Below are positions 48,080 to 60,879 of a stretch of DNA of 64,000 nucleotides, piece by piece. Source of the DNA: Sisyra terminalis (Eukaryota; Arthropoda; Insecta; Neuroptera; Sisyridae); contig OY292275.1 of assembly GCA_958496175.1 (NCBI GenBank), positions 5,270,001 through 5,334,000 on the forward strand, read 5' to 3'. Below the pieces are notes generated by a model that saw nothing but the letters and a program-made list of their open reading frames with translations, had not been told where the DNA came from and searched no databases. A program made the translations under genes and the position numbers. Every line of letters begins with the position of its first letter. The first letter of the stretch is position 1.

Positions 48080-49240
48080 GAAGAAGAAGAAGAAGAAACT
48101 TTAATCTTTAACTTCTTTTTTCCGTAACGATACATTAAACAAAACGTATAAAACGCAAACATTCATATGGATTAAATTTTTAAAAGTTGCATTTCGGTCA
48201 TAAAACAAACATTTATACTTTTATTTCTCTATATTGCAAAGAATATTCCTCGAAATAACAATAAATATAATGCAAGAAATACATCAAAAAAAAAAATTCG
48301 GCACCGTTTTTTCTCATAAAGACGAAACATAAACAAATGGAAAGAGAATCATAAAAATATATTTGTATATCCCTAAAATGGGAAACAGAGAAATTTTTAT
48401 GGAGCCTTTTCCGATCTCCGGTGAAAGCCTAAAAGCTCTGTCACGGTCAACAATGAATAAAATTATCGTTTACGTTCATCGAAATAAACTCCACAGAGAA
48501 TCATTTCACGAAAATAGAATTTTCCTCAAGAAAATAATGCCACTTATTCTTTCAAAGTTGTTTTTTTCCAATAAAGTTTTGAACAGTTCAATTAATCAGT
48601 AATTAACCGAAATTTATAGTTATAAGTGTCAAGGAATTGATTGAAAGGTCAAAGCTCTAATGAAAGCTCTTTACCAGCTAAACATTTATTGAATCGACAA
48701 CGAAATGAATTTCACGCGGTCGGCTATCAATGTCAGTTGGTCAAGGTTTTGAAGACAAATTAATTACAACAAAATTGGTTCAATAAATTTATTTGCTCTC
48801 AAGAGAAATTCGAGATGGTGAAACTAAATAATGAAATATTAACTTTCCGGGCAAATATTGACACATTGGAATTGGCTGATTGATAAATAATTTGAGATTT
48901 TGTAAAGAGAATTAGGATTTAAGTTACTTAAAGTTTTCTGTTAATTACTAATAGTATAAATGATTGTAAAGATCGATAAAAAATTTGATATTAACTACAG
49001 TTCAATACGTATCGTAATGGTACCGAAAAATGGTTTCAAAAAGTAGGAAAGTATAAGATATTTCAGTACTGTAATATAACATCATTTTAAAAATAAATTT
49101 CTATTTTAAGGTACAAATACCACTTTGAAAGAGTTCATATTTTTAATAAAATAATTAAGAGATGCCACATTTTACTTTATTGAACTCTAAAGGAAGTTTC
49201 CACAAAGTTATCAGAATTTTTTTTGACGATTTCTTTTGAA
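48080..49240. other. No gene or element recognised
   Basis: AT-rich. An ATG-containing frame at 48363-48602 has no recognisable domain or splice context. Confidence 0.4.
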
Positions 49241-49249
49241 AAATGTTTA

Positions 49250-50865
49250 TAGGGTCAGTCCAATTCAGTCACTCCAGCACTGGTCGCTTGATTATTTTTT
49301 TTAATTCTGTTTTTTTTTTGCTATCACCCCAACATGTTGGTAGTTCTAATTCATCATTATTTTAGTTTTATTGTTTTTAGTTTTCCAGTGGTGGCCATAT
49401 TAGTTTTACTAGACGCAGACATTTTCGCACTTTTAAGGGTTTGCGGAAACTTGATTATCTCAGACCCTATTTGTCCTATCAAAATCTAACTAAAAGCAGT
49501 GGGTTCATGAAAATATAAACTATAAGGTTGCAATAAGACGTTTTCACCTAAATATAATTCTAAGGGGTGAAATTTCAGCCTAAATTTTTAGTTCTCATTT
49601 GTAAAAAATCCAATTTTCACGGAAAGATTGTGAAGAAAGGGAAAGAGTCTACAGGTTAAAATTTTTTTTACAAACAATTAGGTACTAGTTGCATTCAAAA
49701 ACAAAATTTGAAGTCTGAGACTTTAAGCCTTTTTAAAATAAAAAATAACAAAATTTGGAAATTTTCAAAATTTGCAATTTTCTGAGCTCAATATCTCTAG
49801 TGGGGGACCAGATAAAAATCTGAAATATCACTCCATTATAGTACTGGATGATAGTATTATGCACTTAAAATTTGAAGTTTGAGATTTGACTAGGAGCAGA
49901 GGTATTGCAAGCACAAAATGTCATAATAATGCATACTTCAGTAGGTGACTATAATGTGTTTAACCGTTTAATATGTGACATATACTTGGCAAAAAGGGCA
50001 TTTTACAGGTAAACAACATATACACTGGGCAAACTGTTATTTATATCTTAAATTTAAAACATATATTTCTTCCTGAAAGCTTATAATATATGTTAGCCCA
50101 GAGTATATGTTGTTTTGTGTAAAATGCCCTTTTTGCCAAGTATATGTCACATATTAAATGGTTAAATGCATTATATTCACCTACTGAAGTATGCATTATT
50201 TTGACATTTTGTGCTTGCAATACCTCTGGTCCTAGTCAAATCTCAAACTCCAAATTTTAAGTGCATACTACTATAATACAGTACTATAATGGGGTGAAAT
50301 TTTATCTGGTCCTCCACCAGAGATATTGACCCCCAGAAAATTGCAAATTTTGAAACTTTCCAAATTTTGTTATTTTTTATTTAAAAAAGGCTTAAAGTCT
50401 CAGACTTCAAATTTTGTTTTTGAATACAACTAGTACCTAATTGTTTGTAAAAAAAGTTTTAACGTGTAGACTCTTTCCCTTTCTTCACAATCTTTCCGTG
50501 AAATTTGGAGTTTTTTACAAATGAGAGCTAAAAGTTTAGGCTGAAATTTCACCCCTTAGAATTACATTTAGGTGAAAATGTCTTATTACAACCTTATAGC
50601 TTATATTTTTATGAACCCACTGCTTTTAGTTTCATTTTGATAGGACAAATAGGGCCTGAGATAATCAAGTTTCCGCAAACCCTTAAAAGTACGAAAATGT
50701 CTGCGTCTAGTAAAACTAATATGGCCACTACTGGAAAACTAAAAATAATAAAATTAAAATAATGATGATATTGAATTACCAATATGTTGGGGTGATAGCG
50801 AAAAAAATTTTTTTTTTTTTTTAAATGGTCGAGCAACCATTTCATTTATTTTTGGACTGACCCTA
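49250..50865. mobile_element. Large foldback transposon (1616 bp)
   Basis: It begins TAGGGTCAGTCCAA and ends TTGGACTGACCCTA. The arms are about 780 bp each and pair across a centre near 50057. For example AAAAAGGGCATTTTACA at 49993 pairs with TGTAAAATGCCCTTTTTGCC at 50118, and TTCTAAGGGGTGAAATTTCA at 49558 pairs with TGAAATTTCACCCCTTAGAA at 50543. AAATGTTTA flanks it at 49241-49249 and 50869-50877, offset by 3 bases on the right. No protein; the open frame 50609-50845 is one arm. Confidence 0.88.
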
Positions 50866-50879
50866 TAGAAATGTTTATA

Positions 50880-52700
50880 AAAGAACTAAACAGAAAAGCT
50901 TTTTCATAAATTTTCCAAAGTGTAATGAAACTTTTCATCAATTATTTTTATTTTAATCCAACTTTTAACGAATTTATCGTTGCAATATCCATTGAAAAAC
51001 TGCCTTAGCTTTTCATAAATCCAATGAAGTTTTTCCATCAAAAATACGACCAACCAACCGTATTGACTACTTATACGAGTACATGTTATCATAAAACATA
51101 ATTTAAATTTTTTTAAAAACGCCACATTTTCTTTTATTATCTCGAAATATTTTTGATTTATCGTTCAACGGGTGAAAATCTTTCATCGTAAATCTCCCGC
51201 GACGTATTTAACACGTACGACCTATACCCGTTAATTCTCCATATTTAAAGTTTGCCCCCATTTTATTATTATACTTTGTATAAAAATATACGTTAATTCA
51301 ATTTAATATGCCGACTGAAAATTTGTACACACACATAAAACGAATTTTCCATTCGAAACTTTCTTTTTAATTATTTGCAATTTGTCCTCACCTGGCAATT
51401 ATCTGCATACTTTCCACGCACGTTTCTTTTATATTACGCTTTTTTTATTTCATTGCAAATAATTTTTATGTACATTTTTTTTATTTAACCAAATAAAAGC
51501 GGGCATAAAATGAAATTAAAAAAAAAACATCTTTTTGCTTTCAAAGTGAATTAGTTTCAATGAACGGTTCATATAGGTACAAGGTTTTACCCTGAATATC
51601 CTGTACATTTTTTAAAAGCTGTCATTATCCTTTGTGACTTAAAAAGCGCCAAGTATTGTTACGCGATATATCTCTTAGAAATTTTTTTTTTCTTTTTTTG
51701 CACACCAACACAAAAGCTAATGCATTCATTAACGTCAATGGGATGTGAAGGGTTCGTTTTTCGTTTATCAACTCGTCCTCGATATTAGTCTAGACATGAA
51801 TGCAAAATTGTACTATGCACATTTCACAAAGTGCAACAGATAGTCCGATTTACTCGATTCATATCACTCTAATTGCATTGAAATAAAAATGTTCGTGAGA
51901 TAACATTTTTGTTGTTGTTGATTTGCTTTCTAAAGAAAATCTTCCACCAAGCCACAACAGATAAAGCCCGAGACGAGCACTTTGCAATTAAAACTTTTCC
52001 GCGCTGCAAAACCTTAGCGGAAATAATAAAAGGTTGCGAATATTATCGCCGTTTCATTTTACGGTTTTTTTCTTCGCTGCATGACACACAAAAAAAAATT
52101 AAACGTGGAAAGATAAATGTTAAAGGGATAGAAATATGAGTAAAAGAACCCCAAGTAAAAATTATAATAACAATAATTATTCTTCAATAAAGAGTTTGGT
52201 TAAGAAACGTTAAAAGGCCTTCTTAAGTCGGTTACAACTAACTTTGTTTTGCAATTTAATACAAGACCTAATGCACATGTTCTAAACTAATATAAAAACA
52301 TAATAAAAATGTTCATTTTTAACTTTACTTGAAAAAATCTAAAATATATTCATTTATAAGTACTTCAAAAAATCGAAAAATTCCAAATGCCTAAAAAGAG
52401 CTTTTATTGGTCTGGCATTAAAATGACGTCCCTGTAGACAAAATTCAAAATCCCACCAACGATCTCCTATAACCAAATGTATTATAACAAAAATTATAAC
52501 GTTGTTTAAATGGTGCAAACTAAATTCCAATGATTGGAACCATTTACAAGATTTGAAATTTAGTAAGACCTATATTTTATTACACTATATAAATGTCTTA
52601 AAGAAATTAAGTTAATTTATCCCATTATAAATAATCAAATTAGTCAAACAAAAAAAAAATGTTGAATAATTTTTTCTGATATATCGTTTCTTTTTCGATT
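50880..52700. other. No gene or element recognised
   Basis: AT-rich intergenic DNA. The 76-residue frame at 51909-52139 shows no domain. Confidence 0.4.
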
Positions 52701-52710
52701 TATTCGCAAA

Positions 52711-53610
52711 CTAGCTGATCCCCACAACTTCGTCTGCGTAACGTAGGTGTAGATTATGTTTTCTTTTCAAATTTGCCATTTGTGGTGGTACATGAAAATT
52801 TTTATTTTTCTTATTTCTTTTACGAAAAACATAACCATACCTGAAAACACTATTTTGTCAACTTTAAAAAGACACATTTAATAAACTGTTGCAAAGAATA
52901 AAATTGTTCCTTATAATAATCAATTAATTTTCAAAAAATATTTATAAATATCCAAAAAGAGTATGTCTGACCAAATAATCTGTAAATCAATCAGTATCTA
53001 TACATAAAAAAATATCACCAAGTTCAATAAAGTTGGTCTTAATTATAAGTAAAGAGCGGTGACCATTCGACATTTTTCAAATAACTTACGTTTTTAAACT
53101 TGTGATATCTTTCGAATGAAATGTTCAAATTGAATAACTCAAAAAGCTATATAATGGTATTGAAGCAAACTTAAATATGAAGTCATTTATTTTGATAAGG
53201 ATTAATCCCAAAGTATAAATAAAGGAGCTTTTACAGTGGTGGCATTTATATATATTTTTTAAAATGAAAAAACACTTATTGTGACATAACTATAATAGTT
53301 AGACATATGCTGTCGCTCTATTATTTGTAGATAATGATATGTTCTGCAAAATCGTACTACATTATTTTGTTCTATAACCAATAGTTTTCGCAGTGCACGC
53401 GATAAAATAATGTTTTTTGGTAATTTTTTCAGACCTTGGGTTACATTATTGGAGTTTTAGTATGGATCCTTATTTTTTTTGAAAATTTAATATATCCTAT
53501 GTTCACCGGAAATAGTGTAGCTTCCCAACAGTGAAAGAATTTTTCAAATCGGGGAAGTAGTTTCGGAGCCTATTCAAAGCAAACAAACAATCAAATCTTT
53601 CCTCTTTATA
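52711..53610 (+). repeat. Dispersed repeat, copy B (about 900 bp) with target duplication
   Basis: It matches copy A (12536-13490) along its length, starting CTAGCTGATCCCCACAACTT and ending AATCAAATCTTTCCTCTTTA. ATTCGCAAA is repeated at 52702-52710 and 53611-53619, a 9-bp target duplication that defines the ends of the unit. No protein frame is intact. Confidence 0.85.
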
Positions 53611-54189
53611 ATTCGCAAATAAAAAAGCAGAAACGTGAAGTACGAACGTATCTTTAAAACCAAGATTAGGGTATCCCAGAAAAAATAAACTTTTTTTTTT
53701 CAATGCATACCCCCTTATTTTATTTGAATTTTTTCAAAACGAATTTTATTTGATTTGTTTAGTAAGTAAAATTATTTTTTTCATTTAGTCAACATGTCGG
53801 TGAAATTATGCAGTTCTAAAATGGAAATATTTTTAGTAGGAAACGTAAAACATTAATTTACCGGTTCCAAACTTCCTTAAAACGGACAAGGACAAGTAAA
53901 TCCGTTCTATAATATCCGTGAAATGACTTTATGTGATAATGAATGCGCAAATCTATTCCCAAATGCATTATTTATTGAGAAAATGCACATAAACCGATTT
54001 AATCTTTATCTAACTATGTAAAAAAACTAACGACCACATACTAAACTTAGAGAAATTCACAAAAAAATAAAAAATAAATTCTACTATAAATAAATTTGTT
54101 TTCTGATTCTGAAATAATGGATTTATAAGCAAATTTGCCCATCTCAGCTATTAGCTCACAATTCGATACTAATAAAACTTTAACTAAAA

Positions 54190-54770
54190 AAATTTATGAC
54201 TCCAATATTAGTGGTAGTATTAGATAGGCATCAGTTTAGTATAAGAAATTATGTGTTGACTACTGAAGCAATTATTGATGCACTAGGGCATAACAATGAT
54301 AAATTTCTCATAAGTAATTCCTCCATTCAAAGAATTCATAGGGAAAAGCAAAAAGAGCACGAGAAGCTATAAAAGTCGATTCCCAAAATGAGTACCAGAT
54401 ACTGTAATTGTCCATTAGGATGGTAAATTCTTCCTTGCTCTAAATGCATGAAAATCAAAAGAAGAACGATAACAGGTAGTTATTTCAAATGGTAATAAAG
54501 AACAACTTATCGTTGTACCAAATTGGACACCTCTTCAGGAAGGAGAGCAGACATAGGCAGTTTGGAATGCCATTTTTAACTGAAATCTTGAAAAAAAAGT
54601 GCAAATTCTTTGTTGTGATACTACTGTTTCACAAACAGGTTGTATTAATGGGACTTCTGTGCTTTTTAAGCAGAAATTAAGTAAAGAAATGCTCTCTTTT
54701 ACTTGCTGCCATCACGTCTACGAATCAGTATTCAAAGGCGTGTTTTAAGAAAAAATTATTCAGACAATTA
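54190..54770 (+). pseudogene. Broken repeat-borne gene (uncharacterised family with DTT..TG motif)
   Basis: The plus strand reads PILVVVLDRHQFSIRNYVLT, TEAIIDALGHNNDKFLISNS and SIQRIHREKQKEHEKL; then, in other frames, VQILCCDTTVSQTGCINGTS followed by VLFKQKLSKEMLSFTCCHHV and YESVFKGVF. This order (D......, ALGH.......S...R.R, CFDTT..NTG...GA...LE..L...LL..ACRHH..E) matches an uncharacterised multicopy protein family that I recall from arthropod and cnidarian genomes, probably transposon-encoded. The DTT and CHH motifs suggest a DDE-like or hAT-like fold, but that is inference. It has several stops and frameshifts. Fainter similarity may continue to about 55050. Confidence 0.55.
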
Positions 54771-55399
54771 AAATGACTTAACATACGATTGTTGGCAAAT
54801 TACCATAAAAATTAAAAAAATATTGATATCACGAAAATGCAGAGTAGTACTGAAAAGTTGTCACGCCTCAATGAATCAGAAATGAACAAAATGTTAGTAT
54901 TTTACCAAATAGGGTTAGCTAAAGAAATCACTAAAGATGACTATTGAGAATTAATTTACTGGCATTAACTATTGACAACCAACACTAAACCTTGGGTGCA
55001 ATGCAATTTAGTTTTAAAAGCACCTTGGCTAGTGATTTTTTATGTTTTTTAAAGACCATGAAAGCTTACGAAAAAAATAAACAAATGGATCACAAAATCA
55101 GCTTTACAAAAGTTCTGCCAGCATTTATGATATTAAATAGATGAATTAATAGTCTTGTCCGTTAATAATGATGTAGGTCAATAACCAAAAGTAAAATTTA
55201 TACAACCAGTAAATGCTATATCCCATTGAAAGAAGAACTTAGTGTCTCATTTTACGGTTAGTTTGGCAAATTATAATGTAAGTTTTATTTATTATTATGA
55301 TATACGGTAAAGTTAAGCTAATTTTTAATTTCAGAGAAAATCATCGATGAATTTGTTTTAATCAAGTTATATTTTAACTGGAAAAAGCCAACGTTGAAA

Positions 55400-57540
55400 A
55401 GAAAAACTACTGAATAATGTCCTTTTAATAATAAATACTTAATAAATATAAGATACAGACAAAGCAGTGTCTTTTTTACTAAATTACCAAAGATCTTATA
55501 TTCCTGTATAGTTTCTACATTAATTTGTATATTAAAAGTTTGAGATCAAGTCGGCACGGGTTATCGTTGTTCGATAGCGATAATATTTAATATTTTAGTT
55601 ATTTGGGTCAAATAGAAAAAAAAAGGGTGTGTGCATCAAAATTCGAACAAATTTTTTTGCCCTTATAGCTTGGGACACCCTAGGGCACATGCTTGAACGA
55701 CTGTACTATGATTTCTGTAGAGAAAAATATAAAAAAAATTATATAAAATATTACTGTTGATACGACAACCACTTAAAGATTGTTTTATATTTCGGTTTTA
55801 AAAATTTGACTGTAACGTCAAAGAAGACGTACTTGTATAATCTCACCCCTCGTTTCCGATCTCTCATTTGCTCATTAATATTAAAACTTTTTTCTACCAA
55901 AATATAAAATTTCAGAACTAAAAATTTGGGTTTCTGTTCTTCATAATATTCTTCATCGATTTAAAAAAATAAAAACGATTTGCACAATATGGTCTATTGA
56001 TAAAATGAACTTGAAAAATACATAATATGCATCACAATTTACTACATCTATTCAAGCGAAAACTTTAATTTTCAAACTTGACTTCTTTTCTTAGACTATA
56101 ACTTTGAAAAAGGATTAAAAAAAACAATTTTTGTTTGTGAATTTTATTTTTGGAACAACTATCGAGTGGCCCATTTGACGAAATTTTAAAAGAGAAATTA
56201 GCTTAGTCAAATTAAAAGGCTTTTTCATTAACTCAATGTTTATGCAACTAGCAATACACGACTGATATCATATTGCCTATGTATAGAAAATATTTAATCA
56301 TAGCCACCACTTCTTTTCCAGTACAACCATAGTCATGTTCATGGTATGGAACAAAATATTGCATTTAATACATACAAAGAAACCCCGAAAGATATTGTTC
56401 CAGGTAAATTCCGGTAAAAATCGAGCATCATAATAAAGCTCGACAGCACGGGCAAAGAATTTATCACTCTCAAGCACTGTTTCGCTGCAGGATTTTCCAC
56501 GAAACCAACTGGAGTAGAAGGAACGATATGTCATAAGAAAAATATTATATTATTTGTTTGCTGTGCCGGATAACGCCAACAACGAAACAGTATATCCTTT
56601 CCATCCACCTTCCTCCACACCACACGAATATCGTATTTTCGATAAATTCGGTGAAATGGCATTTATCAAATAAAGCCAGTTTACGATCGAGATAAAAACG
56701 CGAAATGTGAGCGGGTAAACGAATCTTAACTGACCTAGAAATATTTGCATTTGATCATCGGAAAGCATTAAATGCATCGTCAAAGAAAATGCATTATTTG
56801 CTGATGATAAACAATGGACGAAAACGGAAATAATGGGAAATTAAGTTTTGCTGCTCCCTTTTTCACTTGGCCGCCGCATAGTGGGCAAACAAACCGAGTG
56901 GAGTTGATTGTGGCACAAAATCAAAACAAGTTAATAAAAATATTATTTTTATTGTCGTCACTGTTGATGTCAACCAACCCTAATATCAAACAGAATGATT
57001 CAAAACTCTGTGTACAGAATTCCCAATTTAACTTTTAATAACTTGTTTAATGAATAAATGTTATCGAAATCGGTAGACCTGTTTTTGAATGATAAGAAGA
57101 CACACTAGCGGAAAAAATTGCGTATATCTTATGGTTTTTATCATTGTGTGAAAAACCGGTCTCATTTTATAATAGTCTGGAATGCCAATAATTCATTTGC
57201 AAATTGGTAAACAAGATAGTATAACCTTGGTTGTCAAAAAGGGTGAATATACGAGGAAAGGCAGGGCAAAAACGGATTTAAAAATGTCATTCATGAATAC
57301 ATATTAACCACTGTTAAGTGTAAGCTAATGGCCGGTATGTCGTAAATACTACAGAATGTTTATTTTACTACGCAAAAACTGGTCTGAACGAAAAAATACA
57401 AGTTTTAAATACAAATTTTCGCATTGAAGAATTTATTGTATTCCATAAAGAAAAAACTTTAATAAAGTTAAGAAACGAGGAAAAGAGGATTCTTGCAGCT
57501 TGAAAAACTATCAAGTGATCCCTCAAATATCCTTTTTCTA
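55400..57540. other. No gene or element recognised
   Basis: 56280-57000 is slightly less AT-rich and holds short frames on both strands (for example 56298-56534 minus and 56814-57038 plus), none with a recognisable domain or convincing splice sites. Confidence 0.4.
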
Positions 57541-57549
57541 CTCTAATAT

Positions 57550-57856
57550 TATAAAGAGGAAAGATTTGATTGTTTGTTTGCATTGAATAGGCTCCGAAAC
57601 TACTTGACCGATTTGAAAAATTCTTTCACTGTTGGGAAGCTACACTATCTCCGTTGAACATAGGCTATATTCAATTTTCAGTTTATTAAATGCATCTTTT
57701 TAAAGTCGACAAAATAGTGTTTTCAGGTATGATTATGTTTTTCGTAAAAGAAATAAGAGAAATAAAAATTTTCATATACCAGTACTGATAGTAAATCTGA
57801 AAAGAAAATATAATCTACCCCTACGTTACGCAGACGAAATCGCGGGGATCAGCTAT
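57550..57856 (-). repeat. Dispersed repeat, copy D (inverted, internally deleted)
   Basis: The reverse complement carries both ends of copies A and B: AGCTGATCCCCGCG and CTTCGTCTGCGTAACGTAGG at the right, AATCAAATCTTTCCTCTTTA at the left. About 600 bp between AAAAAGATGCATTTAATAAA and TATAGCCTATGTTCAACGGA is deleted. Confidence 0.8.
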
Positions 57857-58189
57857 ATTGTATATATATATACGAAAAATTCAAGTATATGCTCAATTGG
57901 TGATATGAAATAATATAGTTAAAATTTGAAGGCCAAAATGAGAGAATGGCAGCTTTAAATATGTCGTTTAAGGAATCTGAACCGGTTTGAGGCATTTATT
58001 ATTTGTTGTCAATTATAAATACATTAACACCTTTTTCCGATTCCATAAATTACAGCTTTGAATCTGCATTTTTCTCATTACCATATTATTTATTATTGCA
58101 AGTTGAGAACAGGTAGAATTCATTTCAATTTAACACCTGTTTGGAATTTATTCGATTTTGCTCACAATAATGGTCATTATGGAGTAAAG

Positions 58190-58738
58190 GTCAAAAAAAT
58201 TGTACTTTAATATTTGTTTACCTGAAATCTATCGTATGATTGATGAACAGGTTAATCGATTTCGATAATATTATGTTTTCAGGTACATCTTAGTGTTTGG
58301 CCCAAAAAAAAAATATAAGGTCACAAGCAACAAAAACTTTTAAAATCCGTACACATGAAAGTTTGATGAAGAATATCTTTTGAAGGGTTAATTTAATCGC
58401 CAAAACATAAGAGACCATTTTTATAGAGCAGTTAATTTCCAACAAAAATTTGTATTGCGCATTGTATAAGAGTCATTTATTGTCGAGTTATAAAATTCAT
58501 AAATAAAAATGAAATTTGTCTTAAAATAATCAAAATTAAATCCTTAATATCTTTCAAATGGTGAGGCTTACGGAAAAAATATAAGATACCTTTTTTGTAG
58601 AGCATTAAATTTCCTAAAAAAATCTTTCAGAACATTTTTCTGTACAATCGATAAATGATGAGATATGAATTTTTTTCTATTGGACTGAGAAAAAAATACA
58701 AAACTGCGATGAAATAATCGATTTTTTTGACCCACCCT
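58190..58738. mobile_element. Partial foldback-type element inserted in a LINE
   Basis: AAGGTCAAAAAAATTG at the left and the complement of CGATTTTTTTGACCCACCCTA at the right form an imperfect inverted repeat with a TAGGGTGGG end. Inside lie two copies of the CTTTTTTGTAGAGC-type motif (58411-58440 and 58586-58615). 58330-58660 recurs at 63675-64000. The right end abuts a LINE reverse transcriptase fragment. Confidence 0.5.
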
Positions 58739-59131
58739 ACTATACATAAATCTGGAGATAAACATTTGACTACAAACTACAAACCTATCTCGCTTATTTC
58801 TAATGTAGCTAAAATTTTTGAGAAGGTTATCTACAGAAGACTCAATGATTTTGTCATAAAAATAAATTAATTTCTGATATTCAATTTGGTTTCGTTAAGA
58901 ACAGAGACACTAGCGAAGCTCTTGCAATTGCTTCGAATTATACATATGATAATATTGATAAAAATATATCTACGATTTTCGTTTTTCTAGACCTAGCAAA
59001 GACTTTCGACACTGTGAATCACAAAATTTTAATAGATAAACTTTGGAGACGTGGTATTTGCGATATCCCTCATAAATTACTCGAGAACTATTTAACTAAT
59101 AGAGTACAACGTGTTATTATCAATAATAGTC
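58739..59131 (+). pseudogene. Jockey/CR1-like LINE reverse transcriptase fragment
   Basis: It reads TIHKSGDKHLTTNYKPISLI, SNVAKIFEKVIYRRLNDFVI; then, after a frameshift near 58865, ISDIQFGFVKNRDTSEALAI, STIFVFLDLAKTFDTVNHKI, LIDKLWRRGICDIPHKLLEN and YLTNRVQRVIINNS. These are reverse transcriptase blocks 1-4 of Jockey/CR1 LINEs: NYRPISLLS..K.FEK, LS..QFGFR...ST..A, FLDL.KAFDTVDH.ILL.KL...GI. The first catalytic aspartate (VFLDLAKTFD) is kept. It stops abruptly at a T-run before the FADD motif. Confidence 0.85.
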
Positions 59132-59760
59132 ACTTTTTTTTTCCGAAAATAAGTCATTCCCCAAAAATAAACCCTTTTTTTGGAATGTAAACCCTCTGCT
59201 GATAATAAGCCTTTGTTTAAATAATGTGAAAAACATAATTCGTTAAAGATACTGTTGAATTTACTAGGGAGCTTTAGCGGCTCTAATATTTCAGTGAATT
59301 GAGTAAACGTTAAGCAGAACATTTACTTTTTGTCATAGGACTTGCAGTTTTACCGGAAATCGAGATTAACCGTTTTTTACCCTTAAAAACTCACCCCCTC
59401 CCCCTTCCCGACCTCAGATCGCCCGTAATTTATTTTTCCTTTCCTTTTTGTTATATTCTCTACCTTTTCCAATGGGTTTCATTCTACTATAATTTTTTTT
59501 CACTTTTCACCATTTTTAAAATTATCGACCCTGGTTTATTAACGCGATTTTCGTTTATAACGCACGTTAGGCGGTTTTCCGTTATATCTCAATTAATCTA
59601 ACACAAGATATAAAAATCATAAATTCAATTCAATACAATAAATAATTGTAATTTAAAATAATTATTAAGCAATAAAGTATATTTTTGGCATTCAAGTTAA
59701 AACCCAAAAAAACATAACTGGCTCATTTATTACAATGAAAGAAAGTGTAACAGGTATCAT

Positions 59761-60863
59761 TAGGGTGATTTTTTTTGACTTTTTTTTTGGTCCCATCGTG
59801 AAATTTTGTTGGAAATACCAAAAAAAAAAATCCCTGAAAGTTTGACCCTTAATATTAATTTTAAGTCCTCGACCAAGACGTGTAAAGATTTCCCATTGAA
59901 AATACACGGAAACTTTGTTTTTTTATTTTTAAATTTCTATATCTCAGCGGCATTTCATGGGATCGCTTTTACCGAAGATGGTTTTTTTCTCAGAATTAAA
60001 CGCTCTACAAAAGTGCCCATTGCGACAAAGTCGTAACTCACACCGGTGAGGTAGTACGGGCCACTGAACCTGATTTTTCCATAAAATTCGCGTATTTTGG
60101 CAGTTATCTCGTAAATAACAAGAGCTACGGAAAAAATATAAATGAAAAACTTGTAGAGAAATTGATTTCCTACAAAAAAGTTCCTGTAGACCAAATCGCG
60201 AAGATCAATATTAAACGAAATATTAAGCCTTGAATTTTATGGAAAAATCAGGTTCAGTGGCCCGTACTACCTCACCGGTGTGAGTTACGACTTTGTCGCA
60301 ATGGGCACTTTTGTAGAGCGTTTAATTCTGAGAAAAACCCATCTTCGGTAAAACCGATCCCATGAAATTCCGCTGAGATATAGAAATTTAAAGGCTTAAT
60401 TTTAAGGCTTAATATCTCGTTTAATATTGATCTTCGCGATTTGGTCTACAGGACCTTTTTTGTAGGAGATCAAATTCTCTACAAGTTTTTTATTTATAAT
60501 TTTGCCGTAGCTCTTGTTATTTACGAGATTAATGCAAAAAAAAAACGCGAATTTTATGGAAAAATCAGGTTCAGTGACCCCCGTACTACCTCACCGGTGT
60601 GAGTTACGACTTTGTCGCAATGGGCACTTTTGTAGAGCGTTTAATTCTGAGAAAAACACATCTTCGGTAAAAGCGATCCCATGAAATGCCGCAGAGATAT
60701 AGAAATTTAAAAATAAAATATCAGAGTTTCCGTGTATTTTCAATGGGAAATCTTTACACATCTTGGTCGAGGACTTTCAGGGATTTCAGGGATTTTTTTT
60801 TTTGGTATTTCCAACAAAGTTTCACGATGGGACCAAAAAAAGTCAAAAAAAAAAATCACCCTA
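59761..60863. mobile_element. Large foldback transposon (1103 bp) with 9-bp target duplication
   Basis: It begins TAGGGTGATTTTTTTTGACT and ends AGTCAAAAAAAAAAATCACC plus CTA. AGGTATCAT is duplicated at 59752-59760 and 60864-60872. Inside, one block (TTAATTCTGAGAAAAAC.. to ..GTAGTACGG.CCACTGAACC) occurs three times, once inverted (about 59960-60085) and twice direct (60238-60362, 60554-60690). A second block (GAGCTACGGAAAAAATATAA...) occurs once in each orientation (60120, 60530). No protein. Confidence 0.9.
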
Positions 60864-60879
60864 AGGTATCATATCGATG

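Noticed and set aside
50609..50845. 78-residue minus-strand frame
   Set aside because: It is one arm of the 49250-50865 foldback; the opposite arm carries the same sequence inverted and there is no domain.
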